NCBI RefSeq assembly: GCF_003075435.1
Contig: NZ_QCZJ01000033.1
Location: 1-59,736, forward strand
Reading direction: 5' to 3'
Origin: Terrimonas sp.
GTDB lineage: Bacteria > Bacteroidota > Bacteroidia > Chitinophagales > Chitinophagaceae
Length of the DNA: 59,736 nt
Made by a program: the position numbers and the translations under genes. Under the pieces are notes generated by a model. That model worked only from the letters and a program-made list of their open reading frames with translations, was not told the origin of the DNA and did no database searches. This document shows positions 17,254 to 26,441 of this stretch, piece by piece (within the stretch, counting starts at the first letter, position 1; every line of letters starts with the position of its first letter).

Positions 17254-18400
17254 GGATCTGCTTCAGTATATAGAAAAATTATATTTTTATCAATATAAAA
17301 GCTCACAACAATTGCGTAGAAAACAACTCAATATCCTGGAATCATTAGAGGAGGGTATTATTACAGGCGTCTATAAAAATGGAACACTGTTGCCTTCAGA
17401 AGATACACTTGCCAAACAATATGCAGTATCACGTCCTACTATTGCTAAAGTATATAACCAATTGCAGCATAAAGGATATATCAAGAAAACGAGAGGATAC
17501 GGATCCCAGGTTATACATAATAATGCCAGGTCAACATATACTATAGGGTTATTGCTTCCGGGTTCCGGTGAGTCAGAAATTTTTACAATAATCAATGATC
17601 AGATATTGAAATTGTCGAAAAAAAATCATTTGAATTGTTTATGGGAAGGCGCTACAGTAAGTAATGCAGAAATAAGAAGAACACAGATTGAGCATTATTG
17701 TGAACATTATATATCCCAAAAAGTTGATGCCATCCTCTTCTCACCACTTGAACGACTTCCAGATGCAGATGAAATAAATTTAAGAATATTCAATAAAATT
17801 ATTGACGCTGATATTCCGCTTATTTTAATTGATCGCGGCATTAAAACTCAACCAGACGTAGGAGGTTATGATATAATATGGTTAGATAACCTGTCTGCCG
17901 GGGGTGCAATGGCGCGCCATCTTATAAAAAACGGTTGTGAAACAATTCATTTTTTTTATAGACCAAACTCAGCTAACTCGGTAGACATCCGGTTATCGGG
18001 CATACGGGATACCGTATTAAAGCATCATTTAAAATTTACTGAAGAGAACATATATTGTGGAGACCCCTCTGACCTTAATTTTATAAAAACAATAAAGATC
18101 GTGCCTGGCAAAACCGGGATTATTTGCGCCAATGATTCTACTGCCGCGGTCTTACTCTCTTCATTAGAAAAAGCAAATATAAAGATCACTTCAGACTGCC
18201 TTATCTGCGGTTATGATAATATGAAGTATTCCCAATACTTAAAATATCCGCTTACCAGCTATCTTCAACCTTGTGAAGAAATGGCAAATATCAGTGTTGA
18301 GCTGGCCATAAGACGAATAAAAAACAAACATCACATTCCAATGATAGTGAATGTTAACGGGAAAATAATAGAGCGCGAATCTACAATGTTCAACAGGTAA
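17252..18400 (+). CDS. GntR-type transcriptional regulator with LacI-like sugar-binding domain
   Basis: 382 residues from a GTG start; no in-frame ATG precedes the DNA-binding domain. A GntR winged helix lies at about 25-88 (LPSEDTLAKQYAVSRPTIAKVYNQL). The rest is a periplasmic-binding-protein-like sugar sensor of the LacI/GalR type, with IGLLLPGSG at the start of the domain, DAILFSPLER, IPLILIDRGI, GAMARHLI and IICANDST. The layout matches AraR-like regulators of Gram-positives. Placed divergently to susC of the fructan locus, it most likely represses or activates that operon in response to a sugar or sugar phosphate. Fructan loci of Bacteroides usually use a hybrid two-component sensor instead. 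Confidence 0.88.
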   Translation: MDLLQYIEKLYFYQYKSSQQLRRKQLNILESLEEGIITGVYKNGTLLPSEDTLAKQYAVSRPTIAKVYNQLQHKGYIKKTRGYGSQVIHNNARSTYTIGLLLPGSGESEIFTIINDQILKLSKKNHLNCLWEGATVSNAEIRRTQIEHYCEHYISQKVDAILFSPLERLPDADEINLRIFNKIIDADIPLILIDRGIKTQPDVGGYDIIWLDNLSAGGAMARHLIKNGCETIHFFYRPNSANSVDIRLSGIRDTVLKHHLKFTEENIYCGDPSDLNFIKTIKIVPGKTGIICANDSTAAVLLSSLEKANIKITSDCLICGYDNMKYSQYLKYPLTSYLQPCEEMANISVELAIRRIKNKHHIPMIVNVNGKIIERESTMFNR

Positions 18401-18465
18401 ACAGACTTTGTAGTACACACTGATAAGCCAAAATAATGTTGAATGAATGCTATTATCAGACAATA

Positions 18466-19611
18466 TCAACCACCCATTATTTCAAGCATCCTGTTTATCG
18501 GATCTTCAGCATGAAGCATTTCAGTATTATGCAATGTAAAAGCAGTTACTTCCGAAGTTCTTTTCAGCATCTTGCTTTCATAATATGCAATGGCCTGCTG
18601 TGTATTTGCAAATTGATATCCTGTTAAACTATCTGCCAATTCATATGCATCCTGCATGGCCTGGTTTACACCTTCACCGGCATACGGCGGCATGCGATGC
18701 GCCGCATCGCCAAGCATTGTTACATCAGGCAAAGCAGCCCATTGCTGATTTAAAGGAAAATGATATTGTGGGCGCGGTATAAACCAAATGTCATCGCCAT
18801 TAAATAATCCCTGCCAAATATCATTCCATGTGCCAAATGCGGTTTTAAACCAGGTGAATACCTGCTGCTTATCGTTAAAATCAATACCGGTTTGCTGCAC
18901 CCAATTCTCCCTTACTTTACAGCCCGTACAAAATGATAAACTACCGTCACCCTTGGCGCTTAAAATCAAAGATTGCTCATCACCAAAAGCAAAAAGTTTT
19001 CCGCCTTTCACAAGCTTAAAAAGTTCCGGTGCATTTATTTCTGCATCATATACATTACCCTCCACAATGGTTACGCCTGAATATACAGGCTTAATACCGG
19101 TGATGTATGAACGAACTTTTGAGTTAGCGCCATCAGCAGCAACGATTATATCTGCATAAGCAGATGCACCATTTTTGAAATGTAATATCCAGCCTTTATC
19201 CTGCTTTTCCATAGAAACAAAATAACTGTTCCATACAACAGTGCCGGGCCGTAATGATTCAAGTAAAATATGCCGCAGCGGTGCCCGGTCAATTTCAGGA
19301 CGGGTCTCTGCATAAGCATTCTCAGCAGCATGATCGTCTAAATGAATAACAGCATGCTTATCTGTAATGCGCAGGCGTCCGGCATTGGGACGGTAGTTCG
19401 CATAAAAAGCATCAATCAGCCCGACACGCCTTAGTGCTTCAAGACCTGATTCTTCATGGAGGTCGAGCGTAGTACCCTGTACCCTCACATTTTTACTTTC
19501 ATCACGTTCATACAATTTTACTTCCGCGCCCTTTATTTGTAAAAGCTTTGCAAGCGTAAGTCCACCGGGACCACCGCCGATTATTGCAATTTTCTTTTGA
19601 TCAATCAACAT
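18466..19611 (-). CDS. FAD-dependent monooxygenase, TetX-like
   Basis: 381 residues of the PHBH-type flavoprotein family. The Rossmann FAD motif is IIGGGPGGLTLAKLL (10-24), GTTLDLHEESGLEALRRVGL follows the same pattern as the tetracycline-degrading TetX group, and the second FAD motif GDAAHRMPPYAGEGVNQAMQDA is complete. The length equals that of TetX (~380-390 aa). Such enzymes hydroxylate aromatic or polyketide substrates using NADPH and O2. Overall resemblance to TetX is clear by eye, but I cannot say whether tetracyclines are substrates. It is convergent with the regulator and has no visible link to the glycan loci on either side. Confidence 0.85.
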   Translation of the reverse strand: MLIDQKKIAIIGGGPGGLTLAKLLQIKGAEVKLYERDESKNVRVQGTTLDLHEESGLEALRRVGLIDAFYANYRPNAGRLRITDKHAVIHLDDHAAENAYAETRPEIDRAPLRHILLESLRPGTVVWNSYFVSMEKQDKGWILHFKNGASAYADIIVAADGANSKVRSYITGIKPVYSGVTIVEGNVYDAEINAPELFKLVKGGKLFAFGDEQSLILSAKGDGSLSFCTGCKVRENWVQQTGIDFNDKQQVFTWFKTAFGTWNDIWQGLFNGDDIWFIPRPQYHFPLNQQWAALPDVTMLGDAAHRMPPYAGEGVNQAMQDAYELADSLTGYQFANTQQAIAYYESKMLKRTSEVTAFTLHNTEMLHAEDPINRMLEIMGG

Positions 19612-19710
19612 GATACTGAAGACGAAGGAGCATTGATTTTACTTTATAAAACCGGAGATTTATTATTGGGTAATATATAATAACAGTTTTTCTGAAACCG
19701 CATTTGAGTT

Positions 19711-19832
19711 AACAGGGATTTCGCTTTTATAAAAATATAAAGCAATCTCAATTCCTTTATAAAACTTTTTTTATCGCTTAAGTAAGTGATTTATCTTTTG
19801 AAATATTAAACGTTATTCTAAAAGCAAAATCC
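19711..19832. repeat. Intergenic repeat, copy A
   Basis: This ~120-bp stretch begins with AACAGGGATTTCGCTTTTAT, continues over AAAGCAATCTCAATTCC, and ends in TTATTCTAAAAGCAAAATCC. It reappears in the same orientation, split by an extra ~200 bp, at 20865-21192. It lies just past the stop of the GH43 gene at 19856. Similarity is high but imperfect. Confidence 0.6.
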
Positions 19833-19855
19833 TCATGTTCTATCGTTACCTCGTT

Positions 19856-20827
19856 TCATTCATATTTCAAATACCTGAAAGAAGCTTCATCCACTCTTAT
19901 TTTCTCATAACCAGCTTTTCTTTCAAAAGAGATTTTTATGATGGCTGCTCTTCTTGGTGCAACTTTTTCGTTTGAATTATGGGTATGGAATACGTAATAC
20001 ATCGTCCCTTTATCGTCTGTAAAAATATCGCCATGCCCCGGGCCATTAATGCCTGTCATCTGCCTGCTAATAATGGGATTCTGTTCTGATTTTTTCCATG
20101 GACCCAACGGGTGATCTGCCGTAGCATAACCAACCGCATAACCAGGATTACGAAAATCATTAGCTGAATAGAACATGTAGTATTTTTTACCGCGCTTTAA
20201 AACCGTTGGACCTTCTGTAACCGTCCATTTTACATATTGGGTATTTTCCCAGGATTGAGGATCAACAACTGCGCTTATACATTCCCGTAAGGTTGAGGTG
20301 TCAATTGCAGAGAGATCGTCTTTTAAAGCCGCGCCAAAAATCCTGTTACCATCCTGCAGCCGCACATGATACAGGTACAGTTTGCCATCATCATCTTTAA
20401 ATATATAGGGGTCAATTTGTTTTACCGGTGCTGCAAGCCGGGTAAAAATATTTTGTTTGAATGGCCCTTCGGGAGCATCACTCTCTGCAATAGCAATATT
20501 TTCATTGGCTGTATATGCCATGTATATTTTGTTGTGATGCACAAACAACTGTGGCGCCCAGAAGCCCTTTGTGCCAAAGCTCTCTCCTTTGGATAAAACT
20601 CTTTTATTGCCTGTTGTTTTTTTCCAATGCTGCAGATCACCGGAAACCGCCATGTAAAACCCGGAATCTGAATTGAACCCGTTTGTGCCGCAGAGATAGA
20701 ATTTGTTTTTATGATGAAATATAGTGGGATCGGCAAAATAAATGGCATCATCCTGTGTGGTTTGCGCTTTTAATGTATTTGACAAAACAAGTATTAAAAC
20801 ACAACTGTATAAAAGTAATTTATTCAT
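19856..20827 (-). CDS. Secreted GH43-family glycosidase
   Basis: About 323 residues from the ATG at 20827, which gives a clean signal peptide (LLLYSCVLILVLSNTLKAQ). The longer frame to 20941 runs back through a repeat and is not credible. The five-bladed propeller begins with ADPTIFHHKNKFYL, whose Asp is the general base position of GH43. FWAPQLFVHHNKIYMAYT and IDPYIFKDDDGKLYLYH carry the second acidic position, and TEGPTVLKRGKKYYMFYS holds the catalytic Glu. The family acts on arabinan, arabinoxylan and related side chains; the sequence suggests an alpha-L-arabinofuranosidase or xylosidase, without certainty. It is bracketed by two related intergenic repeats. Confidence 0.88.
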   Translation of the reverse strand: MNKLLLYSCVLILVLSNTLKAQTTQDDAIYFADPTIFHHKNKFYLCGTNGFNSDSGFYMAVSGDLQHWKKTTGNKRVLSKGESFGTKGFWAPQLFVHHNKIYMAYTANENIAIAESDAPEGPFKQNIFTRLAAPVKQIDPYIFKDDDGKLYLYHVRLQDGNRIFGAALKDDLSAIDTSTLRECISAVVDPQSWENTQYVKWTVTEGPTVLKRGKKYYMFYSANDFRNPGYAVGYATADHPLGPWKKSEQNPIISRQMTGINGPGHGDIFTDDKGTMYYVFHTHNSNEKVAPRRAAIIKISFERKAGYEKIRVDEASFRYLKYE

Positions 20828-20864
20828 TGTTATATATTTCATTATTACGCAATAGCGGGAAGCC

Positions 20865-21192
20865 AACAGGGATTTTACTTTTAGAAAAAGCAAGGCAATC
20901 TCCATTGCAGCAACCACAGGAGATTGCCACACCCGCCGCAATATATCTTCAACTCAAATCTTCATGCCGGCGGGTTCGCAATGACGGAAAAAGTGCTTTA
21001 ATTGTACTATCAGTTTTGAATCAAAGTATATTACTATTCAACTTCCCGCACGTCATTGCGTGCCACTTGGGCAAACATATAACTTAGCCTCCTGCGCGGT
21101 AAATCAATCTCATTTCTATTATAAATTTTTTAATTGCTTGGCTAAGTAATTTTTCTTTTGAGATATAAAACATTATTCTAAAAGCAAAATCC
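20865..21192. repeat. Intergenic repeat, copy B, carrying an inserted ~200-bp palindromic element
   Basis: The outer parts (20865-20908 and about 21103-21192) match copy A at 19711-19832. The middle (about 20909-21102) is absent from copy A and carries CGCAATGACG at 20977-20986, inverted exactly at 21051-21060. The words GCAATCTCCATTGC (left) and TCAATCTCATTTC (right) flank it like a target-site duplication. Part of the middle (20931-20993) recurs at 31117-31180. This looks like a small transposed element in a repeat. Confidence 0.55.
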
Positions 21193-22221
21193 CTAAGGCA
21201 ACCAGAAATCGAAATCAGCTCCCGGATCGCAGGTAAGCCTGCCATTTTCTTCTTTTAGCTCTGCCACCTGTATGGAAGAGCGGCGCATACTATATGGAAC
21301 ATTTCCATTGCTGTCTAAAGGTGATGCTGTATGCTTTTTGCGGCCTGGATGTGTAAAGTAAAAAACATACGCTTTATCATTTACCACCACCACATCTCCA
21401 TGCGCTCCTGAAGGTGTGTCATCCGGGCGGTTACTCAGTCTGTCTAATATCACACCCTGCTTTTCCCAGGTTTTCATATCTTTTGATTTGTATACCCGCA
21501 TGCCTGCCCACTCATCGGTAAGCAACCAATAAAAATTTTTGAAGTAAAACAGTTTAGGCCCTTCCTGCCGGCTTCCGGGAAATACGGGCTTGTTATTGAT
21601 TTTCCATTGCACCAGGTCTTTGCTCTCTGCCATGAACATATTGCCATCGCTATTGTTGTGCTCGTCTTTATACATCATATGCCATACGCCATCAGGTGTT
21701 TTAATTAAAGACGGATCAATGATCTTATCAGAAGTGAGCGTAAGATCACCTATGCGTTTCCAGTTCCACAGATTGGTGCTTGTATAATGCACAAGCCTTG
21801 CCTGCCCGCCCCAATGATTACGCATCCCTTTAATATATGTAACGAACATATGATACAGTCCTTTATCAAACACAATATCAGGCGCCCAAAAAGTATTCTG
21901 ACCTTCCTCAAAATCCAGGGATAAAGCACCCTTATATACCCAGTCGTGGCCGTTATCAGCAGACACTGCAACACCAATTGAAGTGCCGTAGCAATAAGCC
22001 ACATCAGCACCTTCCATATTAGCCCGTCGCTGCGTGTAGAGCATCCACCAGTTTTTCTCTTCCCTGTTCCATATTAAAACAGGATCAGCAGGACCATCAT
22101 ATACCGGGTCGCGGTATAATGGTGCCGGCGCCTTACGGATTTGCTGTGCGAAGGAACCCTCACGGTAAAGTATAACCGAAATAAGCAATAATATTGTATG
22201 TAAGGCTTTTGATACTTTCAT
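21193..22221 (-). CDS. Secreted five-bladed propeller glycosidase (GH43/GH117-like)
   Basis: 342 residues with a signal peptide (LLLISVILYREGSFAQ). Propeller motifs are DGPADPVLIWNREEKNWWMLYT, FWAPDIVFDKGLYHMFVTY, IDPSLIKTPDGVWHMMYKDE, and QEGPKLFYFKNFYWLLTDEW with the likely catalytic Glu. The order of Asp, Asp and Glu matches clan-F enzymes. Which subfamily it belongs to is unclear, so GH43 or a GH117-like assignment are both possible. It is the neighbour of another GH43-type gene and probably trims arabinose- or galactose-containing side chains in the periplasm. Confidence 0.75.
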   Translation of the reverse strand: MKVSKALHTILLLISVILYREGSFAQQIRKAPAPLYRDPVYDGPADPVLIWNREEKNWWMLYTQRRANMEGADVAYCYGTSIGVAVSADNGHDWVYKGALSLDFEEGQNTFWAPDIVFDKGLYHMFVTYIKGMRNHWGGQARLVHYTSTNLWNWKRIGDLTLTSDKIIDPSLIKTPDGVWHMMYKDEHNNSDGNMFMAESKDLVQWKINNKPVFPGSRQEGPKLFYFKNFYWLLTDEWAGMRVYKSKDMKTWEKQGVILDRLSNRPDDTPSGAHGDVVVVNDKAYVFYFTHPGRKKHTASPLDSNGNVPYSMRRSSIQVAELKEENGRLTCDPGADFDFWLP

Positions 22222-22412
22222 TTTGATAATACAGCTTTATTTAACCGCTAGCAAGGAAGTATTACCGGGAAAAGCTGAGATAATTACAGTGCTGCTTCAT
22301 AATGCCGAATAGCGATATAAACGTACAAGAGTGCGATGCAACAGCAGCATAATAGCAGCAATTAAGCCCGGTTCACAAATATTATTCGGGAACCCGTGCG
22401 CCATTACAATTT

Positions 22413-23579
22413 TTATCTTCCGGTAAGTTGTTTTATCAAATCAACTTCCTCCTGCTTATATGGTTTGCCGTCTTTGTGGAAAATATCGTGAAACCATATA
22501 GGGGGTTCGCCGGTATATGCTTTTTTCCAGCTATCCCATGCATATTTGGTTTGTGATTTTCCATCAACCAGTCCCCAGTTGTATGCGGCAACATTGTACT
22601 TTTTTGCTACAGGCAATGAGCCCCGGAAAGTGCTTTTGTTTCCTCTTGCCATATACTCTGTGCAAAGCAATGGGCGACCATAGCGTTGTAATTCTTTGAT
22701 ATTTTTTTCGAATGATGCACTATCGTCATAGTTATGAAAAGAAATTACATCTGATTCTTCGACCATTAACGTCTCAATGGTTTTTAATTTTTCAGGTGCA
22801 GACCAATCGCCGGACCATAACCCTGCGGTAAGCGGTTGCCGCGGATTAACAGAGCGAGCCCACTCATATACTTTCTTCAATAGCATTTCAACAATCTGGG
22901 GTTTATTGGCGGGTTCCATTTTCCTGTAATATTCATTGTTCATATTCTCGGGTTCATTCCATACATCCCAGCCTAATACGCGATCATCTTTTGCAAACTT
23001 TGCTACCACTCCTTTTGCGTATTGCTCAAGGCGTGGATATTGTGTGCTATCCAGCAACGCATCTTTACCCGGATTTTGTACCCACCCGGAATTATGCACA
23101 CCTGGTTTTGGATCGCGTTGCTTACCCAATTTTGGATAGGGATCCCAAACAGAATCGAATAACACAAACAATGGTTTTATGCCATGCCTGGATGCAATCT
23201 GCAGAAATATATCCATGCGTTGTAAGAACCCTGCAGCATCCTGCTGGTATAATAAATCGTGCAGGTATACACGAACTGTATTCATGCCGATTGCCGCGGC
23301 CCAACCTAACTCACGGTTAATAGTAGTGGTATCAAATGTTTCTGCCTGCCACATTTCTAACTGGTTGATGGCTGTGCTGGGCAAAAAATCGCAGCCTACC
23401 AGCCAGCCCTGTTTTGCATACCAGGCATTGGCTTCTTCTTTCGTCCAAATGGTTCTTTCCTTTGCAGCAGGGATTGAGTCTGCATCAGTTTCTGCTTTTT
23501 TATCAGCATTGCCGGCATCGCAGTTTTGCAGCAGTATCGCCGCAGCACAGATAAAAGGCAGGTACAATAGTTTTTTCAT
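22413..23579 (-). CDS. GH5-like (clan A) glycosidase lipoprotein
   Basis: 388 residues with a lipoprotein signal (LLQNC, Cys20). The TIM-barrel fold is suggested by GMNTVRVYLHDL, GIKPLFVLFDSVWDP and VLGWDVWNEPENMN, the last holding the acid/base Glu after Asn as in clan A. YGRPLLCTEYMARGNKSTF carries the candidate nucleophile Glu near the end of strand 7. Similar Bacteroidota proteins are commonly annotated as 1,4-beta-xylanase or cellulase-family hydrolase, though the substrate is not established by sequence. It lies about 100 bp behind the KdgF-like cupin gene in the same orientation. Confidence 0.82.
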   Translation of the reverse strand: MKKLLYLPFICAAAILLQNCDAGNADKKAETDADSIPAAKERTIWTKEEANAWYAKQGWLVGCDFLPSTAINQLEMWQAETFDTTTINRELGWAAAIGMNTVRVYLHDLLYQQDAAGFLQRMDIFLQIASRHGIKPLFVLFDSVWDPYPKLGKQRDPKPGVHNSGWVQNPGKDALLDSTQYPRLEQYAKGVVAKFAKDDRVLGWDVWNEPENMNNEYYRKMEPANKPQIVEMLLKKVYEWARSVNPRQPLTAGLWSGDWSAPEKLKTIETLMVEESDVISFHNYDDSASFEKNIKELQRYGRPLLCTEYMARGNKSTFRGSLPVAKKYNVAAYNWGLVDGKSQTKYAWDSWKKAYTGEPPIWFHDIFHKDGKPYKQEEVDLIKQLTGR

Positions 23580-23677
23580 TGTTGTATTTGTTTAAGCTAT
23601 CAGCAATCAGGCATCAGCTATTAGCGCTGCAACCTTTTAGTTCTTTATTTTAGAAGTAATAGGTTTTAATATCTTCA

Positions 23678-24025
23678 TTATAAGAAATCCTGGCGTGCAG
23701 GAGAAAACACATCAATCAATATTCCATCTTCTTTACATACTACTCCATGCTCAATATCTGATGGTGCGAAATACACATCTCCTTCTTTTAGTTCACGTAT
23801 ATCACTCCCGATTTTTACTTCAAACACACCTTTACCTATATAGCTCATTTGCAAATGCGGGTGATGGTGCTCTGCCCCTATAGCTCCCTTATCAAACTTC
23901 ACCTTAACCAGCATTATATCATCAGTATAGCTCATTATTTTTCTTGATATACCTTTTTCAACCTCCTGCCAGTTTGTTTCCCCATCGGCAACCAGGGTTT
24001 TATTTCTAAGGAAGTCAATGTTCAT
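23678..24025 (-). CDS. Small cupin, KdgF-like
   Basis: 115 residues forming a single cupin barrel. The metal site is visible in motif 1, HHHPHLQMSYIGKGVFEV (H53-H55, Q59), and in motif 2, PSDIEHGV (H93). The pattern GISRKIM...VKVKFDKGAIG at the start and IDVFSPARQDFL at the end closely follows KdgF, which opens the ring of unsaturated uronates from pectin or alginate. This suggests that the locus handles uronic-acid-containing glycans, but no lyase gene is present in the window. A general sugar-binding cupin role cannot be excluded. Confidence 0.75.
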   Translation of the reverse strand: MNIDFLRNKTLVADGETNWQEVEKGISRKIMSYTDDIMLVKVKFDKGAIGAEHHHPHLQMSYIGKGVFEVKIGSDIRELKEGDVYFAPSDIEHGVVCKEDGILIDVFSPARQDFL

Positions 24026-24041
24026 TGCTGATAATTTTTTT

Positions 24042-24061
24042 CACCGCCCTGAAGGGCGGTG
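24042..24061. repeat. Perfect GC-rich hairpin upstream of the cupin gene
   Basis: CACCGCCCT and AGGGCGGTG form a 9-bp stem with a 2-base spacer. It lies 17 bp upstream of the cupin start, within its likely leader. The T-run is on the wrong side for a terminator of the minus-strand aldose epimerase gene. Confidence 0.55.
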
Positions 24062-24171
24062 TAATTCATGCCTGGTTCATTTTCCTTCTGCAAACTACTC
24101 TTTTGTCACTCTTGCTCATCTCTCACATCTATTTTCTCACCTCTCACCATTCCTCATTCACCATTGCCTAT

Positions 24172-25374
24172 TCACTTCTTCACTCCAAACTTATACACTG
24201 TTGTTGATGTATATTCCTTACCCGGTTCTATTACTATGGAAGGAAAATTTTTCTGATTGGGCGCATCAGGAAAATGCTGTGTTTCCATACAAAATGCCGT
24301 GCGGTAATCATCTTTAGCGCCACTCTTGAAGCTGTTTTTGCCACTCATGAAATTACCTATATAAAACTGTAACCCGGGTTCTGTTGTTAATACATTCATT
24401 ACAATACCAGACTGATCACCGGTTACTTCAGCGGCGTCATGCAAAGCCGGGCCGGCATTGGCAAGCGCAAAATTATGATCATACCCACCACCATTTTTTA
24501 ATTGAATATTATTAACCGTATCAATTCTTGAACCGATAGCGGTTGGTTTGGTAAAATCAAAGGGCGTGCCGGCCACCGGCTCCAGCTTTCCTGTAGGAAT
24601 TAATGTTGCATCAACCGGTGTATACTTATCTGCATTGATCTGCACCAAATGATTCAATATAGTGCCGCTACCCTCACCATTCAAATTAAAATAGGTATGG
24701 TTGGTAAGATTAACAACCGTTTTCTTATCGGTAGTTGCTTTGTAATCAATCCTGATTGAATTATCAGCACCGAGTGTGTAGGTTACATTAGCGGTAAGCG
24801 TTCCGGGATAACTCTCTTCACCATCTTCTGATACATAAGAAAGCGAAAGCGTTGTGTCGTTGGGTTGTGTTGCATCCCAAACTGCTGCGCTGAATCCTTT
24901 GTTTCCGCCGTGCAGTGAGTTGGGTCCGTTATTGGTTGCCAATGTATACTCCTTACCATCTAAAGTAAATTTGCCTTTTGCTATGCGGTTACCCACCCTG
25001 CCGATCAATGCGCCAAAATACGCATCGCCGGGACCCTGGTATTCCTTTACTGTTTTAAAGCCAACAGCAACATCCGTTGGATTGTTATTTTTATCAGGCA
25101 CTACAATACTAACAATCCTGCCGCCATAATTGGTGATGGCCACACAGGCTCCGTTATTATTCTTCAACACATATAAACCGGTAGTCTTGCCATCAATAGT
25201 TTCCTCAAACGATTTTTTCTCAAGAGCACTTACACATGTTGTAGCAGCATCTGCCGTGGTTTGTGATGCGGCGGCAGCATCTGAAAAATCTGTTTGCTGC
25301 GATGTATTGTTACATGCGAATAAACTTATGGCTGCCATCGCTATTAAACCATGATAATTAAACTTTTTACTCAT
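24172..25374 (-). CDS. Aldose 1-epimerase (mutarotase), lipoprotein
   Basis: About 400 residues, starting at the ATG at 25374 or at 25380 two codons upstream. A lipoprotein signal (AISLFAC) is followed by the galactose-mutarotase fold: NYGGRIVSIVVPDKN, GRVGNRIAKGKF, NGPNSLHGGNKGF with the conserved His, LTNHTYFNLNGEG with the second His, and GLQFYIGNFM plus CMETQHFPDAPNQKNFPS with the catalytic Glu. It interconverts anomers of hexoses or arabinose released in the periplasm. Its start overlaps the end of the LacI gene by 8 or 14 bases, so the two are translationally coupled. Confidence 0.93.
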   Translation of the reverse strand: MSKKFNYHGLIAMAAISLFACNNTSQQTDFSDAAAASQTTADAATTCVSALEKKSFEETIDGKTTGLYVLKNNNGACVAITNYGGRIVSIVVPDKNNNPTDVAVGFKTVKEYQGPGDAYFGALIGRVGNRIAKGKFTLDGKEYTLATNNGPNSLHGGNKGFSAAVWDATQPNDTTLSLSYVSEDGEESYPGTLTANVTYTLGADNSIRIDYKATTDKKTVVNLTNHTYFNLNGEGSGTILNHLVQINADKYTPVDATLIPTGKLEPVAGTPFDFTKPTAIGSRIDTVNNIQLKNGGGYDHNFALANAGPALHDAAEVTGDQSGIVMNVLTTEPGLQFYIGNFMSGKNSFKSGAKDDYRTAFCMETQHFPDAPNQKNFPSIVIEPGKEYTSTTVYKFGVKK

Positions 25375-26401
25375 CGTCATTGTTTTTTATTTTTAAACTC
25401 GATTCACGGGAAACGAGCTGTGGTTCCAATACCAGTTTACGGGCATACAGCGCATCTTTGTTTTTGCTGTTGAGTATTTCAAAAAAAAGTTTTGCTGCCT
25501 CTTCGCCCATACGGCCTGTTTGCTGGTTTACCGTGGTTAAAGAAGGTGTAATATACTCACCAAAAGCTTCATTGGCAAAACCTGCTACAGCAATATCATG
25601 GGGAATTTTTTTACCTGCCGCTTTAATTGCCTGGATAGCGCCCAATGCGGTAAAATCTTCTACGGCAAAAACAGCATCAGGATCTCTTTCCAGCAATACC
25701 TGCATACATTCTTTGCCAGACTGAATACTGACTTTCCCATATACGATCAGATCATCTTCAACAGGTATATTGTACACGTTTAATGCATCAATATAACCCC
25801 GCAACCGCTGGTTAAATATAGCAACATGCTGCTGTCCGCCAATATGCGCAATACGCCTGCAGCCCTGTTGAATTAAATGACTGGTTGCCGCGAATGCGCC
25901 GCGGTAATCATCTACTACCACACTCGGCACGCCAAGTGCATCATTGGCACGGTCAAACAATATCAACGGCACATTTCTCTTCTTTAATGCAGCGTAATGA
26001 TCAAGATTGATGGTTTCCTTTGAAATAGACGCCAGAACCCCTTCTACTCTTGATCTTAAAAAAGTTTCAATCCCTTTCTTCTCAAATTCATATAGCTCAT
26101 TGGATTGATAAATGAGTACATTATAACCATTATTACTCATTACCTTCTCAATACCGTGAATAACAGAGCCGAAAAAATTTATCTCCGCACTCGGAATAAG
26201 TACACCAATAATTTTAGAACGTCCGGAGCGAAGTGATGCCGCAATAGTATTAGGCTGATAATTAAGCCGCTTTGCAGTTTGTTTCACTGCTCTTCTGGTA
26301 GACTCTTTAACAGCAGGGTGATCATTCAATGCTCTTGAAACGGTAGCAACAGCTATCTTCAATTCTTTGGCAATATCATTAATGGTAACAGACTGCTGCA
26401 T
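25367..26401 (-). CDS. LacI-family transcriptional regulator
   Basis: 344 residues. The helix-turn-helix at the N-terminus reads VTINDIAKELKIAVATVSRALN, with hinge helix PNTIAASLRSGRS and the start of the sugar-binding domain at IIGVLIPSAEINFF. Further family features are GVLASISKET, VPLILFDRA, VVVDDYRGAF, AVAGFANEAFGEYITPSLTTVNQ and the closing ESSLKIKN. A LacI-type near-palindrome with a central CG, AATGGAATCGTTTCCATT, lies upstream of the second susC (40612-40629) and is a plausible operator, although it is 14 kb away. The gene overlaps the epimerase gene and sits in the middle of the arabinose-type locus. Confidence 0.93.
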   Translation of the reverse strand: MQQSVTINDIAKELKIAVATVSRALNDHPAVKESTRRAVKQTAKRLNYQPNTIAASLRSGRSKIIGVLIPSAEINFFGSVIHGIEKVMSNNGYNVLIYQSNELYEFEKKGIETFLRSRVEGVLASISKETINLDHYAALKKRNVPLILFDRANDALGVPSVVVDDYRGAFAATSHLIQQGCRRIAHIGGQQHVAIFNQRLRGYIDALNVYNIPVEDDLIVYGKVSIQSGKECMQVLLERDPDAVFAVEDFTALGAIQAIKAAGKKIPHDIAVAGFANEAFGEYITPSLTTVNQQTGRMGEEAAKLFFEILNSKNKDALYARKLVLEPQLVSRESSLKIKNNDDE

Positions 26402-26441
26402 ATTGGTACGATACTATATAGAATGAAACATTTATATAATT

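Noticed and set aside
20828-20941. Upstream extension of the GH43 gene
   Set aside because: The extension runs through a dispersed repeat, and the signal peptide begins at 20827.
24042-24061. GC-rich hairpin as a terminator
   Set aside because: The T-run precedes the stem on the plus strand, where no gene ends, and on the minus strand an A-run follows.
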